Of a DNA stretch of 64,000 nt, positions 37,501 to 46,013 are shown in pieces. The notes beneath the pieces are model-generated. The model was not told the origin of the DNA. It worked only from the letters and a program-made list of their open reading frames with translations, and did not search any database. A program made the position numbers and the translations under genes. The stretch covers positions 558,001-622,000 of the forward strand of contig NZ_CP041203.1 of the NCBI RefSeq assembly GCF_008033115.1. Direction: 5' to 3'. How positions within the stretch are numbered: position 1 is the first letter of the stretch; the number at the start of each line of letters is the position of its first letter. The DNA comes from Cellulomonas sp. Y8 (GTDB taxonomy: Bacteria > Actinomycetota > Actinomycetes > Actinomycetales > Cellulomonadaceae).

Positions 37501-40415
37501 ATCGTGTCGTCGCGCGCGACCACGCGGTTGCTGTCCCCGGGTCGCGCGGCGATGCCCACGCGCACGGTGGCGACGGCGCGCTGGCCGGTCCAGTCCTCGA
37601 CGGCGTAGGTGAAGGTGTCGGTGCCGGCCTCGTCGGGCAGCGCCTCGTACTCCAGGAAGTCCGCGCCGACGGTGGTGACCCGGCCCTTGGTGCCGGCGGA
37701 GGCCACGCCGAGCAGCGTGATGCCGTCGCCGTCGGCGTCGATGCCGACCAGCGGGACCGGGATCCGCACGGTCTCCCCAGCGAACACGCGCGCCGTGAGA
37801 GCGCGGGGCTTCGGCGGGGCCTTGGTCTCCGGGTCGGACTCGTGCACCCGGACGGTGACGGTCGCAGCCGTCTCCATGCCGGTCGCGTCCTGGACGACGA
37901 ACGTCGCGTGCACGGTCATCGGGGACGACGGGGCCTGGTACCGCAGGTTGTCGCCCGAGACGAACATGAGGCCCTCGCCGTCGCCGAGCGGCTCGGCCAG
38001 CTCGGGCTTCAGCGTGATGGTGTCGCCGTCCGGGTCGGACGCGTCCTCCAGGACCGGGATCGTGACGACGCCCCCGGTCCGGACGTCGGCCGTCACGTTC
38101 GGCACGACGGGTGGCTGCGGGGTGGCGGACGCCGGCACCGGGCGGACCAGGATCTGCCCGGTGGCGCTGGCGGTGCCGTTGGACACGACGTACTGCAGCG
38201 TGACCGGCTCGGTCAGCGCGCCGACCGCGGAGATGGTGACGAGGGTGCGCTGCCGAACGGCGACCCGCAGGCCGTCCGGCGCGGACACGCTCTGCAGCAC
38301 CAGCACGCCGCCGGCCGGGTCGGTGTCGTTGGCCAGCGGGTCGACGGTGGTCTCCCCGCCCGCGGGCAGCCAGGCGTCGTCGGCGACGGCGACCGGCGGC
38401 TCGGCCTGCTCCGGCCGTTCCCGCACGTCGATGCGCGCGACGCCGGTCGCCTGCTGCGGCGCGGCGGTCACCGTGAAGCTGACGTAGAACGTGCCGGCCT
38501 GCGCGGCGCGGAAGCTGAACGTCCCGGCCTCCAGGTCGGGCGTGACCGTCGTGCCCTGCACGTCCTCGACGCCGGCCAGCCGCGGCTGCTCGGCGCCGAA
38601 GGTGCGCACGGCGTCGAGCGGGCGCAGCTGGACGTCCTGGTCCACGTAGGTGACGGCGTGCACCGGGTCGATCTGCAGGTCCAGCGAACCGATGGCCCGG
38701 ACGTCGACGTCGACGGTCCCCTCGGTGGTCGACGTCCCGTCCGACACGACGACGTGCACCACGTCGCGCCCGAGCTCGCCGCCGTCGGCGACGTAGCTGA
38801 GCGTGCCGTCCTGGCGGAACCGCGCGGTGCCCTTCTCGGCAGTCGCGCCGACCAGGGTGAGCGGGTCGCCGTCGGGGTCGGAGAAGTCGGCGAGCACCGG
38901 GTAGGACGCAGTCTGGCCCTGCTCGACGCGGATCTCGCCGGTGCGGTCCTGCACCGGCGGCTCGTCGAGCGACGCGTCGCGGACGGTCAGCGTGACCTGC
39001 GCGGTCGACGGGGCGGTGGTGCCGCGGCCGTCGCTGATCGAGTAGGCGAAGGTCGCCGAGCCGGTGGCGTCGGCGGGCACGGTGACCTGCAGCGCCCGGC
39101 CGCCGTACACCTGCTGCAGCGTGCCGAGTTCGGCGGGCAGCGGGTCGACCTCGCTGAGCACGAGGATGCCGCAGTCGGAGGAGGTGTCGTTGTCGATGAC
39201 CGGGAGGATCGTGGTCCGTCCCGCGCGGACGCCGAACTGGTCGTCGACCGCGGTCGGGGCGGCGCTGGTGGGCGAGCACTCGGGGACCAGCTGCTGGGTG
39301 GTCCGGTCGCCCTCGGCCCGATCGGTGTCGTCCTCGGGCTTCTCCTCCGGCACGACGTCCGACCAGTCGGGCTCCCGGAGCTCGGTGTCCTCGAGCGGCA
39401 GCCACAGCCGCCCGTCGACGGTCTCGTTGAGGGCGACGACCTGCCGGTTCACCCGGAACACCAGGTGGTCCGTCGCGGTCACGCCGTCGAGGTCGAGCAG
39501 CCGCGGCTCCGCGTCCGCGCACAGCTCGAGGTAGTTCTGCGTCGCGGTGGGCCAGGCGGCGTGCGCGCAGGAGCCGACCCGGACGGGCGCCGCGGGCGTG
39601 CCCGCCCCGCCCGCCTCGTGCTCGGCGGCGACCTCGCCGGAGGACACCGCCACCTCGACCAGGCCGGTGCTGCCCGCGACGAGCACGGTGCTCGCGGCGG
39701 GACCGGGCTGCTGGAGCACGGGCTGCGCGAGGCCGAGGGCCGTCGACCCACCCGGGGTGCGGACGGTGTCGCCGTCCAGGCCGACCGGCACGTCGCCCAC
39801 GGCGGTCAGCCGCTCGACCGCGCCCCCGAGCGCCGGGGCCTCCTCCGCCGTCGCCGCGCCGCCCGCGGTCGGCGTGAGGCGCGTGACCTCGCCGGTCGCG
39901 CCCGCCACGGCGAACGCGTCGCCGGTCACCGACGCCGTGACGACGCCGCCGGCGCCGACGTCGGCGTCCGGCTCGTCGGCCGTCACCTGGAGCATCGGCA
40001 GATCGGCGAACGTGCGGACCCAGGCCTGGCCGTCGGTGTCCATCACCGCGACGGTGCCGCCGGCCATCGACACCTGGACGCCCGCGGGGACCGCGACCTG
40101 CGCGGCGGCGGTGACCCCGGCCGGGTCGACCACGGTCAGCGTGCCCGCCTCGACGATCAGCACGTCGCCGGCGTCCTGCAGCACGTCGAACTCGGTGCTG
40201 CTCGCGACCAGCCCGGCGTTCAGCTCCTCGACCTGGGCGTTGTACCGGCCGACCTGCAGGGTGCTGGTGGACGTCAGCCAGACGGCGCCGTCGTTGAGGT
40301 CGACCTGCGCGAGCGGGAACCCGGGGTTGACCAGGGCGAGCGTCGCGAGCACCGCGGGCACGGTGACGACGGCCGCGGTGGACGCGACCTTCTTGCGGTT
40401 CCAGGGGAGCTTCAC
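34548..40415 (-). CDS. Giant Ig-like/FN3 repeat surface protein
   Basis: 1955 residues. One membrane helix near residues 10-30 (type II topology), an extracytoplasmic region of about 400 residues with short repeated beta strands (propeller-like), an acidic linker around residue 380, then a long tandem array of cadherin/Ig-like modules (recurrent VLENDTD, DPDGD, VRVxVRDATD), then five fibronectin type III domains (about 1480-1930, e.g. SPVSSYTLMISPAPPG), ending in a Gly/Ser/Pro tail. GTG overlaps the kinase stop (GTGA). No sortase motif or hydrolase domain. Likely an adhesin or extracellular sensor linked to the kinase system. The last FN3 part uses more A/T-ending codons than the rest. Confidence 0.85.
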   Translation of the reverse strand: MKLPWNRKKVASTAAVVTVPAVLATLALVNPGFPLAQVDLNDGAVWLTSTSTLQVGRYNAQVEELNAGLVASSTEFDVLQDAGDVLIVEAGTLTVVDPAGVTAAAQVAVPAGVQVSMAGGTVAVMDTDGQAWVRTFADLPMLQVTADEPDADVGAGGVVTASVTGDAFAVAGATGEVTRLTPTAGGAATAEEAPALGGAVERLTAVGDVPVGLDGDTVRTPGGSTALGLAQPVLQQPGPAASTVLVAGSTGLVEVAVSSGEVAAEHEAGGAGTPAAPVRVGSCAHAAWPTATQNYLELCADAEPRLLDLDGVTATDHLVFRVNRQVVALNETVDGRLWLPLEDTELREPDWSDVVPEEKPEDDTDRAEGDRTTQQLVPECSPTSAAPTAVDDQFGVRAGRTTILPVIDNDTSSDCGILVLSEVDPLPAELGTLQQVYGGRALQVTVPADATGSATFAYSISDGRGTTAPSTAQVTLTVRDASLDEPPVQDRTGEIRVEQGQTASYPVLADFSDPDGDPLTLVGATAEKGTARFRQDGTLSYVADGGELGRDVVHVVVSDGTSTTEGTVDVDVRAIGSLDLQIDPVHAVTYVDQDVQLRPLDAVRTFGAEQPRLAGVEDVQGTTVTPDLEAGTFSFRAAQAGTFYVSFTVTAAPQQATGVARIDVRERPEQAEPPVAVADDAWLPAGGETTVDPLANDTDPAGGVLVLQSVSAPDGLRVAVRQRTLVTISAVGALTEPVTLQYVVSNGTASATGQILVRPVPASATPQPPVVPNVTADVRTGGVVTIPVLEDASDPDGDTITLKPELAEPLGDGEGLMFVSGDNLRYQAPSSPMTVHATFVVQDATGMETAATVTVRVHESDPETKAPPKPRALTARVFAGETVRIPVPLVGIDADGDGITLLGVASAGTKGRVTTVGADFLEYEALPDEAGTDTFTYAVEDWTGQRAVATVRVGIAARPGDSNRVVARDDTITVRPGQTVEVRVLENDTDVLGGELAVREDLEVDEGITASLSGNRVVVRGDAAGVFNIGYTAVNERGAVNGAVLSVTVDPDAPVLAPIARDVVVPPVDTVGRTSVDVDVLGVAQNPSGPLGDLRVSVPGSASSVATVRGDGTITVTLAETAQTIPYLLTNTTAEDVSSYAFISVPALGFFPPTARPRAPELRVAGGETLTIPLGEQVQVAPGRTAQVADATAVTATRSDGSPLVADSTTVQFRPADGYVGPASITVPVTDRTGAGDTSARTSVITLPITVYTLDDYPPTFVPSTLEVGPGEAPTTVDLQAFTQGVEGASGADTFTYRLTGDAPAGFSVSLQGSRLSVASDVGTPKGTRGTLPIELGYGRAGKMAVQVEVRTVASTRRVAALQDKVVNDAVQGQERVVDVLAGASNPFPDQPLRVVGVTVETPGAGTASVSGSDVVVRPAAELVGQMVVRVRVRDATDDSAREVASSVTLRVRGKPETPAAPRVGEVRDGTVVLSWTAPYDRGEPIRGYRVTASAGGPTTSCASTTCTITGLTNNVEYTFTVAAENAVGWSDPSPASAVARPDTVPDTPAAPSLAWGDQEVTATWAAPNSNGSPVSSYTLMISPAPPGGSPSVTTSGTSYTFRGLSNGTAYTVQVRAHNRAPEPSAWSAASAPSTPAAPPEAPTVSAGRVGSPLGGQINVTWSPGAANGDAVAGYQLRITGGGRDRTLTYGADVTSYPMTDAANGVEYRFEVSARNKAGYGGAGSATAKAYGRPSAGSAQVSASQSDAPSGQGWARIAWGDANGNGQEVDHYDVLRDGAVIAQVGRWERSYQVNGLTGGTTLTLQVRAVHDGGESDAVGDTVTVATKPSAPSSISMVQNPADGSARPSQVRVSWQPSSPGERNATITSYQYRVTGWPGMGNGEIRSTPTPYVDLPVESVDNGTTFRIEVWAVSSSGAESTSTRSDPLRVAWTDAPPQNPDPPDDGSGSGTGGSSP

Positions 40416-42031
40416 GCGGCGCAGCCCTCCGCGGGCACCGTCGACGCGCGGCGGTCCGCGCGCACGACGGAGACCTCGATGCACACCTCGCCGCCCTCGG
40501 CCGGCGGGGTCACGGTCACGGTGGGCTCCTCGGCGATCTCGAGCTGGGGCTCGCCCGTGGCGGTGCGCACGCCCCAGAGGTAGGTGTCGCCGTCCTGCGG
40601 CTCAGGGTTGGTCCAGGTGAACACGACGGTGCCGTCGGCCTGGCGCGCCCCGAACAGGTTGGTCGGCGCCGGCACGGTCTGGCCGAGGGTGCTCGCCGGC
40701 CCGGGGAACTCGGTGCCCGCGGCAGGCCCGGGGTCGGTCTCGGGGCGGTTCGCGAACAGGGCGATGCCGAGGACCGCGCCGGTGATCACGACCACGGAGC
40801 CGACCGCGGCCAGGACGCGGCCGGTGCGGGACCGGCCAGCCGACCCGGGGTGCACCTCGTGCACGGGGGCGGCGACGAGCTCGGGGCCGGGCGCGGCGTC
40901 CGGAGCCGGCGCGCCCGCGGCCGGGGCGGCTCCCGGCGCGGCGCCGGGGTGCACCGCCACGACCGGTCGCAGCCGGGTCGCCTCCGGCCCGGAGCCGAGG
41001 TCGAGGGGCGGCCCGACGGGCGCGGCCGGGCGCGCGGGCGCGGCGGGAGCGCCCGGGGCCGCGAGCGAGGGTGCGGCGTGCGGGGCGACCTCGACGACCG
41101 GCCGCACGCGCGTGGCGTCGGCGGGCGCCGCGGCACCGGCGGCGGCGGCTCCGGCCGGGCCGGCGTGGTCGTCGACGTCGGGCGCGGTGACCGGCAGCCC
41201 CAGGTCGGCCTGCACGGCGCGCAGGTCCTGCGCGAGGTCGAGCGCCCGGGCGTGCCGCTGCTGCGGCTCCCGGGCCATGGCGCGCGCCAGCACGGTGCGC
41301 AGCCGGTCGGGCACGTCGTCGCGGGCGAACGGCACCGGCGCGCCGCGCTCGATCCGACCCACCAGGTCCGCTGCCTCGTTCGGGCCGCCGGGCCGCTCGA
41401 ACGGCGAGCGGCCGGCGAGCGCGGAGAACAGCGTCGCGGCCAGCGAGTACACGTCGGACCGCGCGTCGCCGTGCGGGTCGGCCGCGAGCAGCTCGGGTGC
41501 CGCCCACGGGATCGACATGCCGACGGCCGGGCCGCCGGCGTCGACCGTGGACGCGATGCCGAAGTCGGTGAGCACCGGCCGGCCGAAGTCGTTGGTGAGC
41601 ACGTTGCCGGGCTTGATGTCCCGGTGCAGGATCCCGGCACGGTGCGCGGTCTCGACCGCCGAGGCCAGCCGGACGCCGAGCTCGAGCACCTCGGCGACCT
41701 CGAACCGCTCGCTGCGGTACCGCTGCCCGAGGCCGGGCCGCGCGCAGTACTCCATCACCAGGTACGGCCGGCCGTCGCCGGCCACGCCCGCCTGGTAGAC
41801 CGTCACGATCGACGGGTGGTGCGAGAGCCGGGCGGTCAGGTCCGCCTCGCGCTCGAACGCCTCCCGCGCCTCCGCGTCCACGCTGCCGAGCAGCACCTTG
41901 ACCGCGACCGGTCGCCGCGGCAGGTCCTGCTCGTACAGGAAGACGTCGGCCGAGCCCCCCGAGCCCAGCAGCCGCTGCACCGCGTATCCGGGCAGGTGCG
42001 GCGGCTGCGAGGCCTCACGCCGTCGGTTCAC
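40412..42031 (-). CDS. Membrane-anchored Ser/Thr protein kinase
   Basis: 539 residues. Cytoplasmic Hanks-type kinase domain 1-275: glycine loop LLGSGGSADVF, Lys45, catalytic ILHRDIKPGN (Asp138), DFG at 156-158, and APE. A 125-residue Ala/Pro juxtamembrane segment contains two copies of a TRxRPVV motif (near 307-313 and 352-358), a membrane helix at about 405-427, and an extracellular FN3-like domain of about 110 residues ending in Cys pairs. GTG overlaps the FHA gene stop and its own TGA overlaps the giant protein's GTG. With the PP2C phosphatase and two FHA proteins of the operon it forms a complete phospho-Thr signalling set. Confidence 0.94.
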   Translation of the reverse strand: MNRRREASQPPHLPGYAVQRLLGSGGSADVFLYEQDLPRRPVAVKVLLGSVDAEAREAFEREADLTARLSHHPSIVTVYQAGVAGDGRPYLVMEYCARPGLGQRYRSERFEVAEVLELGVRLASAVETAHRAGILHRDIKPGNVLTNDFGRPVLTDFGIASTVDAGGPAVGMSIPWAAPELLAADPHGDARSDVYSLAATLFSALAGRSPFERPGGPNEAADLVGRIERGAPVPFARDDVPDRLRTVLARAMAREPQQRHARALDLAQDLRAVQADLGLPVTAPDVDDHAGPAGAAAAGAAAPADATRVRPVVEVAPHAAPSLAAPGAPAAPARPAAPVGPPLDLGSGPEATRLRPVVAVHPGAAPGAAPAAGAPAPDAAPGPELVAAPVHEVHPGSAGRSRTGRVLAAVGSVVVITGAVLGIALFANRPETDPGPAAGTEFPGPASTLGQTVPAPTNLFGARQADGTVVFTWTNPEPQDGDTYLWGVRTATGEPQLEIAEEPTVTVTPPAEGGEVCIEVSVVRADRRASTVPAEGCAA

Positions 42032-43536
42032 GCACCCGGCTCCACGGTGAACGTCACGCCGTCGCCCAGGTCGACGACGTCCCCCTCCGCGACGGCGACG
42101 GGCTCGCCCGCGGTGACGCGCCGCGGCGGCAGGGTGCCGGTCGCGACGGTGATGCCGTTCGTGGAGTACAGGTCCGTGACCAGCACGCGGCCGGCCTCCA
42201 GGCGGACCTCGGCGTGCGTGCGCGAGATGTCCTGCTCCGGGCTCGGCACGGTCACGAGGCGCGCCTCGGAGCCGTCGGGCGCGCGGTCGGCCTGCGGCGC
42301 GCGGCCGATCAGGACGACGGCGTCGACGGGCACGAGCGCGCCGGTGGACAGGGCGAGCCGGGGCACCGGCAGCTGGGCCGTGGGCGCGGCGGTGACGGGC
42401 AGCGCGCCCGAGACGCCGGGCGCGGGCGCCGGGGTGGGCACGACGGGGCCGGACGGCCAGTCGCCGGTCTGGGACACGGCCCAGGACGGCAGGTGCTGGC
42501 GGATCGACGCCAGCTCGCCGCTGAGGATCGTCAGGCCGTCGTGGTCGTCGGCGGACGCCGGGCCGGGCAGCGCCGGGGCGGCCGGCGGCACGTAGGGCTG
42601 CGCCGGCGACGGGAGCACGGGGCCCCCGGCGGCGGGCGGCGCGGGTGCCGGGGCGGGGAACGGGGCCGGGGCGGGCGCGGGGACCTCGGCGACGGCGTCG
42701 TGCTCCTCGACCTCGGCGGGCGCCTCCTCCGCGGGCGCGTCCTCGGCGGGTGCGTCCTGCTCGGCGGGCGCGACCTCGGCGGGTGCGTCCTGCTCGGCGG
42801 GCGCGTCCTCCTCGACCACCTCGGCCTCGACGAGCTCGCCCTCGACGACCTCGGCCGGCGCGGGGGTGCCCTCGACGACCTCGGTGCCGGACGGCACGTC
42901 CGCGGACCCGGCCGCGGGGACCGGCTCGGCCACGGCGGCCGCCTCGACCGCGGGGACCGGCTCGGCCTCGACCTCGGCCGGCGCCGGCGCCGCGTCCTCG
43001 ACCGCCGCCGCACGCGCGGGCGCGACGGCGACCGGCGTCGGCGCGGCGGGCAGCGCGACGGGCTCGGACGGCGCGGCCTCGACCTCGCGCGCCGGCTCGG
43101 CGCCCGTCAGCCGCACCCGCACGCGGGACGCGCGCACCACGCCGCTGACGATGGGCAGGGCGGGGCCGCGGCCGGCGCCGGACACCCGGACGGTGATCTC
43201 CTCGGCGGAGCCGACGGACCGCTCGGACCAGGACACGACCTCGGGCGCGGACAGCACCTCGGCGCGGGTGCCGCGGACGACCTCGACCTCCACGTCGCCG
43301 CGCAGCGCGGTGTGCACCTTGCCGCCGGCCAGGTCGACCGCCGCGAACGGGTGCAGGCCGCCGAGGCCGTGCCGCACCAGGGCGTCGAGCTGCGCGCCCA
43401 GGCCGCCGCCGCGCTCCGGCGCGGTGGCCCAGACGTCGCGCACGACCTCGGGCGGGGTCGACGGGGCGAGCAGCAGCACGACGCCTCCCGCGACGACGGC
43501 GTACCACTCGCCGGGGGTGTACTCGGGCACGATCAC
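42028..43536 (-). CDS. FHA-domain protein with acidic Ala/Glu/Pro repeats
   Basis: 502 residues, cytoplasmic. An N-terminal domain of about 170 residues (VPEYTPGEWYAVVAGGVVLL...) of unknown fold, a long low-complexity linker with repeated DAPAE units, and a C-terminal FHA domain (VVLIGRAPQ, ISRTHAEVRL, LYSTNGI, about 415-502). GTG 43536 is supported by AGGAGG 7 bases upstream and by the 4-base overlap with the PP2C stop. Longer starts lack support. It likely docks on phosphorylated kinase or carries signals between kinase and phosphatase. Confidence 0.9.
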   Translation of the reverse strand: MIVPEYTPGEWYAVVAGGVVLLLAPSTPPEVVRDVWATAPERGGGLGAQLDALVRHGLGGLHPFAAVDLAGGKVHTALRGDVEVEVVRGTRAEVLSAPEVVSWSERSVGSAEEITVRVSGAGRGPALPIVSGVVRASRVRVRLTGAEPAREVEAAPSEPVALPAAPTPVAVAPARAAAVEDAAPAPAEVEAEPVPAVEAAAVAEPVPAAGSADVPSGTEVVEGTPAPAEVVEGELVEAEVVEEDAPAEQDAPAEVAPAEQDAPAEDAPAEEAPAEVEEHDAVAEVPAPAPAPFPAPAPAPPAAGGPVLPSPAQPYVPPAAPALPGPASADDHDGLTILSGELASIRQHLPSWAVSQTGDWPSGPVVPTPAPAPGVSGALPVTAAPTAQLPVPRLALSTGALVPVDAVVLIGRAPQADRAPDGSEARLVTVPSPEQDISRTHAEVRLEAGRVLVTDLYSTNGITVATGTLPPRRVTAGEPVAVAEGDVVDLGDGVTFTVEPGA

Positions 43537-44370
43537 CGACGGTCCTCCTGGTGGCTTCGCGGTCGCGGGATGGTGGCCCCGTCGACCGTCTCGTCCCATG
43601 TCCTATCGGCAGGACCGGTGCCGAACGCGAGCCATCCGGGTGAATCCGTCCCGTCGGGCTCGTCACCCAGGGCGTCCACGACGACGGCCGTGGCGTTGTC
43701 CCGGCCGCCCGCCTCGACCGCGCGGCGGACGAGCTCGGCGGCGGCCGCGGCGGCGCCCGGGACGCGGTCCAGCACGTCGGCCAGGTCGGACGGCGCGAGC
43801 TCGCCGGTCACGCCGTCGGAGCACACCAGCAGGCGGTCGCCGGGGCGCGCGGGCAGCGTCCAGTAGTCGGGCTCCGGGTCGGCACCGGGTGCCGAGCGCC
43901 CGGGTGAGCACGTGCCGCTCCGGGTGCTGCTCGGCGGCGTCCCGGCTGAGCGCGCCGGAGTCGACGAGCTCCTGGACCACCGAGTGGTCGACGGTCAGCT
44001 GCGCGAGCTCGCCGTCGGCCCACCGGTAGACCCGCGAGTCCCCGACGTTGAACACCAGCCAGTGCGCGGCGCCGTCGTGCTCGCCCAGGGCCACCCCGGC
44101 GACCGTGGTGCCGCCCTCGCGGCGCTCGAACGCCCCGCGGATCCGGCGGGCGGCGCTGCGGAAGCACGCGTGCAGGTCGGACGGGTCGACCGCGGTCCGG
44201 CCGGCGAGCGCGCCGAACTCCTCGACCGCGAGCCGGCTGGCGACGTCGCCCGCCTCGTGCCCGCCCATGCCGTCCGCGACGAGGAACACCGGCGGGTGCG
44301 CCAGCAGCGCGTCCTCGTTCAGCGCGCGCACCCGCCCGCGGTCGGTCGCCGAACCCCACGTCGTCCGCAC
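43533..44370 (-). CDS. PP2C-family Ser/Thr phosphatase, frameshifted
   Basis: About 278 residues when restored: a cytoplasmic metal-dependent phosphatase expected to reverse the operon's kinase. Motifs: RALNEDALL, VADGMGGHEAGD, FNVGDSRVYRW, then after the break LLVCSDGVTGEL and GGRDNATAVVVDA. One extra base at 43887-43889 (GGG, should be GG) shifts frame; without it the sequence reads LGTGADPEPDYWTLPARPGD. The length becomes an exact multiple of three. GTG 44370 is first in the operon; an 18-bp perfect palindrome lies 26 bases upstream. Stop overlaps the FHA gene start. Confidence 0.85.
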
Positions 44371-44395
44371 CCGTGCTCTCCCCTCGTCGCCCTGG

Positions 44396-44413
44396 CAGGC
44401 ACCATGGTGCCTG
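44396..44413. promoter_or_regulatory. Perfect 18-bp palindrome upstream of the PP2C-kinase operon
   Basis: CAGGCACCATGGTGCCTG reads the same on both strands. It lies in the 76-base gap between the hydrolase stop and the PP2C start. Candidate operator for the whole operon; no regulator known. Confidence 0.45.
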
Positions 44414-44446
44414 GTCGCGGCGCCACGCACCGCATCGTCCACACCC

Positions 44447-45945
44447 TCAGATGCCGAGCTGGTACACGCCCCAGTACGCCAGGACCACCAGCAGGGCCGC
44501 GCTGGCCGCGCAGGTGCCCCACAGCACGACGTGCCCGAGCACCCCGTGCGCCATCGGCTCGCCGGCCCGGGCGCAGCCGCCGCAGCCGCACCACGACGGC
44601 CGCCGCGGCGTACACGGCGACCAGGCCGAGCACGCGCACCGCGATCCAGCCGCCCTGGACGATCCAGCCGTTGCGCTCGTACCCGACGGCGAGTCGGGCC
44701 ACCGAGACGAGGTACCAGACCAGCGCGGCGACCGTGGCGACGGATGCCGCGGACAGCAGCGCCAGCCGCCGGGTCAGCACGCGGTCGCGCCCCGGCCCCG
44801 GCTCGCGGCCGCGCACCCGCCGGACGCCCACCACGGCGAGCCGCCCGACGGGCAGCAGCACGAGCACCCCCACCGCCCCCGCGACGAGGAACAGCAGCAC
44901 GTCGCCGTCGCCCAGCCACCGCGGCTGCGGCACCGGACCGGCCCAGTACAGCTGCTCGGGCTGCTGGCCCGCGATCCGCGGGGGCGGCCGACGCGGTCGC
45001 GGGCAGCCCCTGCACCCAGCCCGCGAGGTCGTCCAGGAACGCCGGGGCCACGACCTCGTCCACCCGGATCCCGTGGTCGGCGCCCCGGTAGTAGCGCACG
45101 GTGTAGTCGGTGTTCGCGGCGATCGCCAGGTCCCGGATGATCTGCTCGGCCCCCTGCACCACCGGCATCGACGCGTCCGCGGTGCCGTAGACGACGAGGA
45201 CCGGCTGGCTCATCCGGCGCTGGTACGGCGCGACGTCGAAGTCCGCGTAGTCCAGGCCGCCCCCGGGCAGCGACATGCCGACCGCCCGCGGGATCGCCCG
45301 GAACACCTGCTGCGGGACGCCGGTGTTCCGCAGGTACGAGTCGACCGCGAACGCGGCCTGCTGCCGGGGCGGCACGACCGGCGCGGAGGCCAGCACCACG
45401 AAGCCGATGCCCGGCTGGTCCGCGGCCATCACCGGCGCGATCCAGGCCCCCTCGCTCTCCGCGTAGACGCCGACCCGGTCCGGGTCGATCCCGGGCAGGC
45501 CCCGCAGCAGGTCCCACGAGCGCAGGTAGTCGTCGGCCATCGCCACGTAGTCGCGGTGCCGCAGCGTGTAGGTGTCGAGCCGCTTGTTCGGCACCAGCGT
45601 CGCCACGCCGGCCTCGGCGAGCGAGCGCGCCTGGTCGACGAACGCGTCCTCGAACTTCCCGGTCCCCGCGCCGTGCACGAACACCACCGCCGGCACGTCG
45701 CCGTCGACCCCGACCGGCATCAGCAGCCGGGCCTCCACGTCCGCGCCGTCGAGCCGCACGGTGAGCACTGACGACCGCACCGCGTACGTCCCGAGCGCGG
45801 GCGCGTCGGTGATCGCCGTCGACTGCGTCTGCACCGTCAGCGGGTCGGTGAGCGGCACCGGCGCCCACTGCGGGCCCATGAGCGCCCCGAGCACGGCGAG
45901 GACCACCGCGCCCACGACGGTCCCCGCAGCGGTCCGGTAGCGCAC
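44447..45945 (-). CDS. Alpha/beta hydrolase fused to C-terminal membrane helices, frameshifted twice
   Basis: About 498 residues when restored. One N-terminal helix (6-24), an extracytoplasmic alpha/beta hydrolase domain with VVFVHGAGTG, nucleophile Ser164 (YAESEGAW), VVYGTADASMP and catalytic His in GADHGIR, then four membrane helices. The frame breaks at 44980-44984 (G5, one extra) and at 44566-44571 (one extra G/C). Removing both gives an open frame from GTG 45945 to TGA 44447 and a whole number of codons. A GATAAT box ends 6 bases before the GTG. Substrate unknown; an esterase or peptidase acting at the outer membrane face is plausible. Confidence 0.78.
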
Positions 45946-45951
45946 GTCGCG

Positions 45952-45957
45952 ATTATC
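45952..45957 (-). promoter_or_regulatory. -10 box of the alpha/beta hydrolase gene (leaderless)
   Basis: GATAAT on the minus strand, 6 bases before the GTG; close to the TATAAT consensus. Confidence 0.55.
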
Positions 45958-45965
45958 CCCGTGGT

Positions 45966-45986
45966 GGGTACCCCCCGGGGGGACCC
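45966..45986 (-). terminator. C6G6 inverted repeat after era
   Basis: GGGTA-CCCCCCGGGGGG-ACCC forms a near-perfect palindrome with almost no loop and no T-tract, directly after the era operon. Weak terminator candidate. Confidence 0.35.
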
Positions 45987-46013
45987 CCTGCTCGCGCTGC
46001 GTGGTCGCGGTGC

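Noticed and set aside
32919..40583. A very long open frame (over 2500 codons) on the plus strand
   Set aside because: It is antisense to the DUF58, MoxR and giant Ig/FN3 genes, has a low-complexity Arg/Gly/Val composition and no recognisable domain. Long open antisense frames are expected at this GC content; the same applies at 27798-32759 (+), 49822-54687 (-) and 43663-46482 (-).
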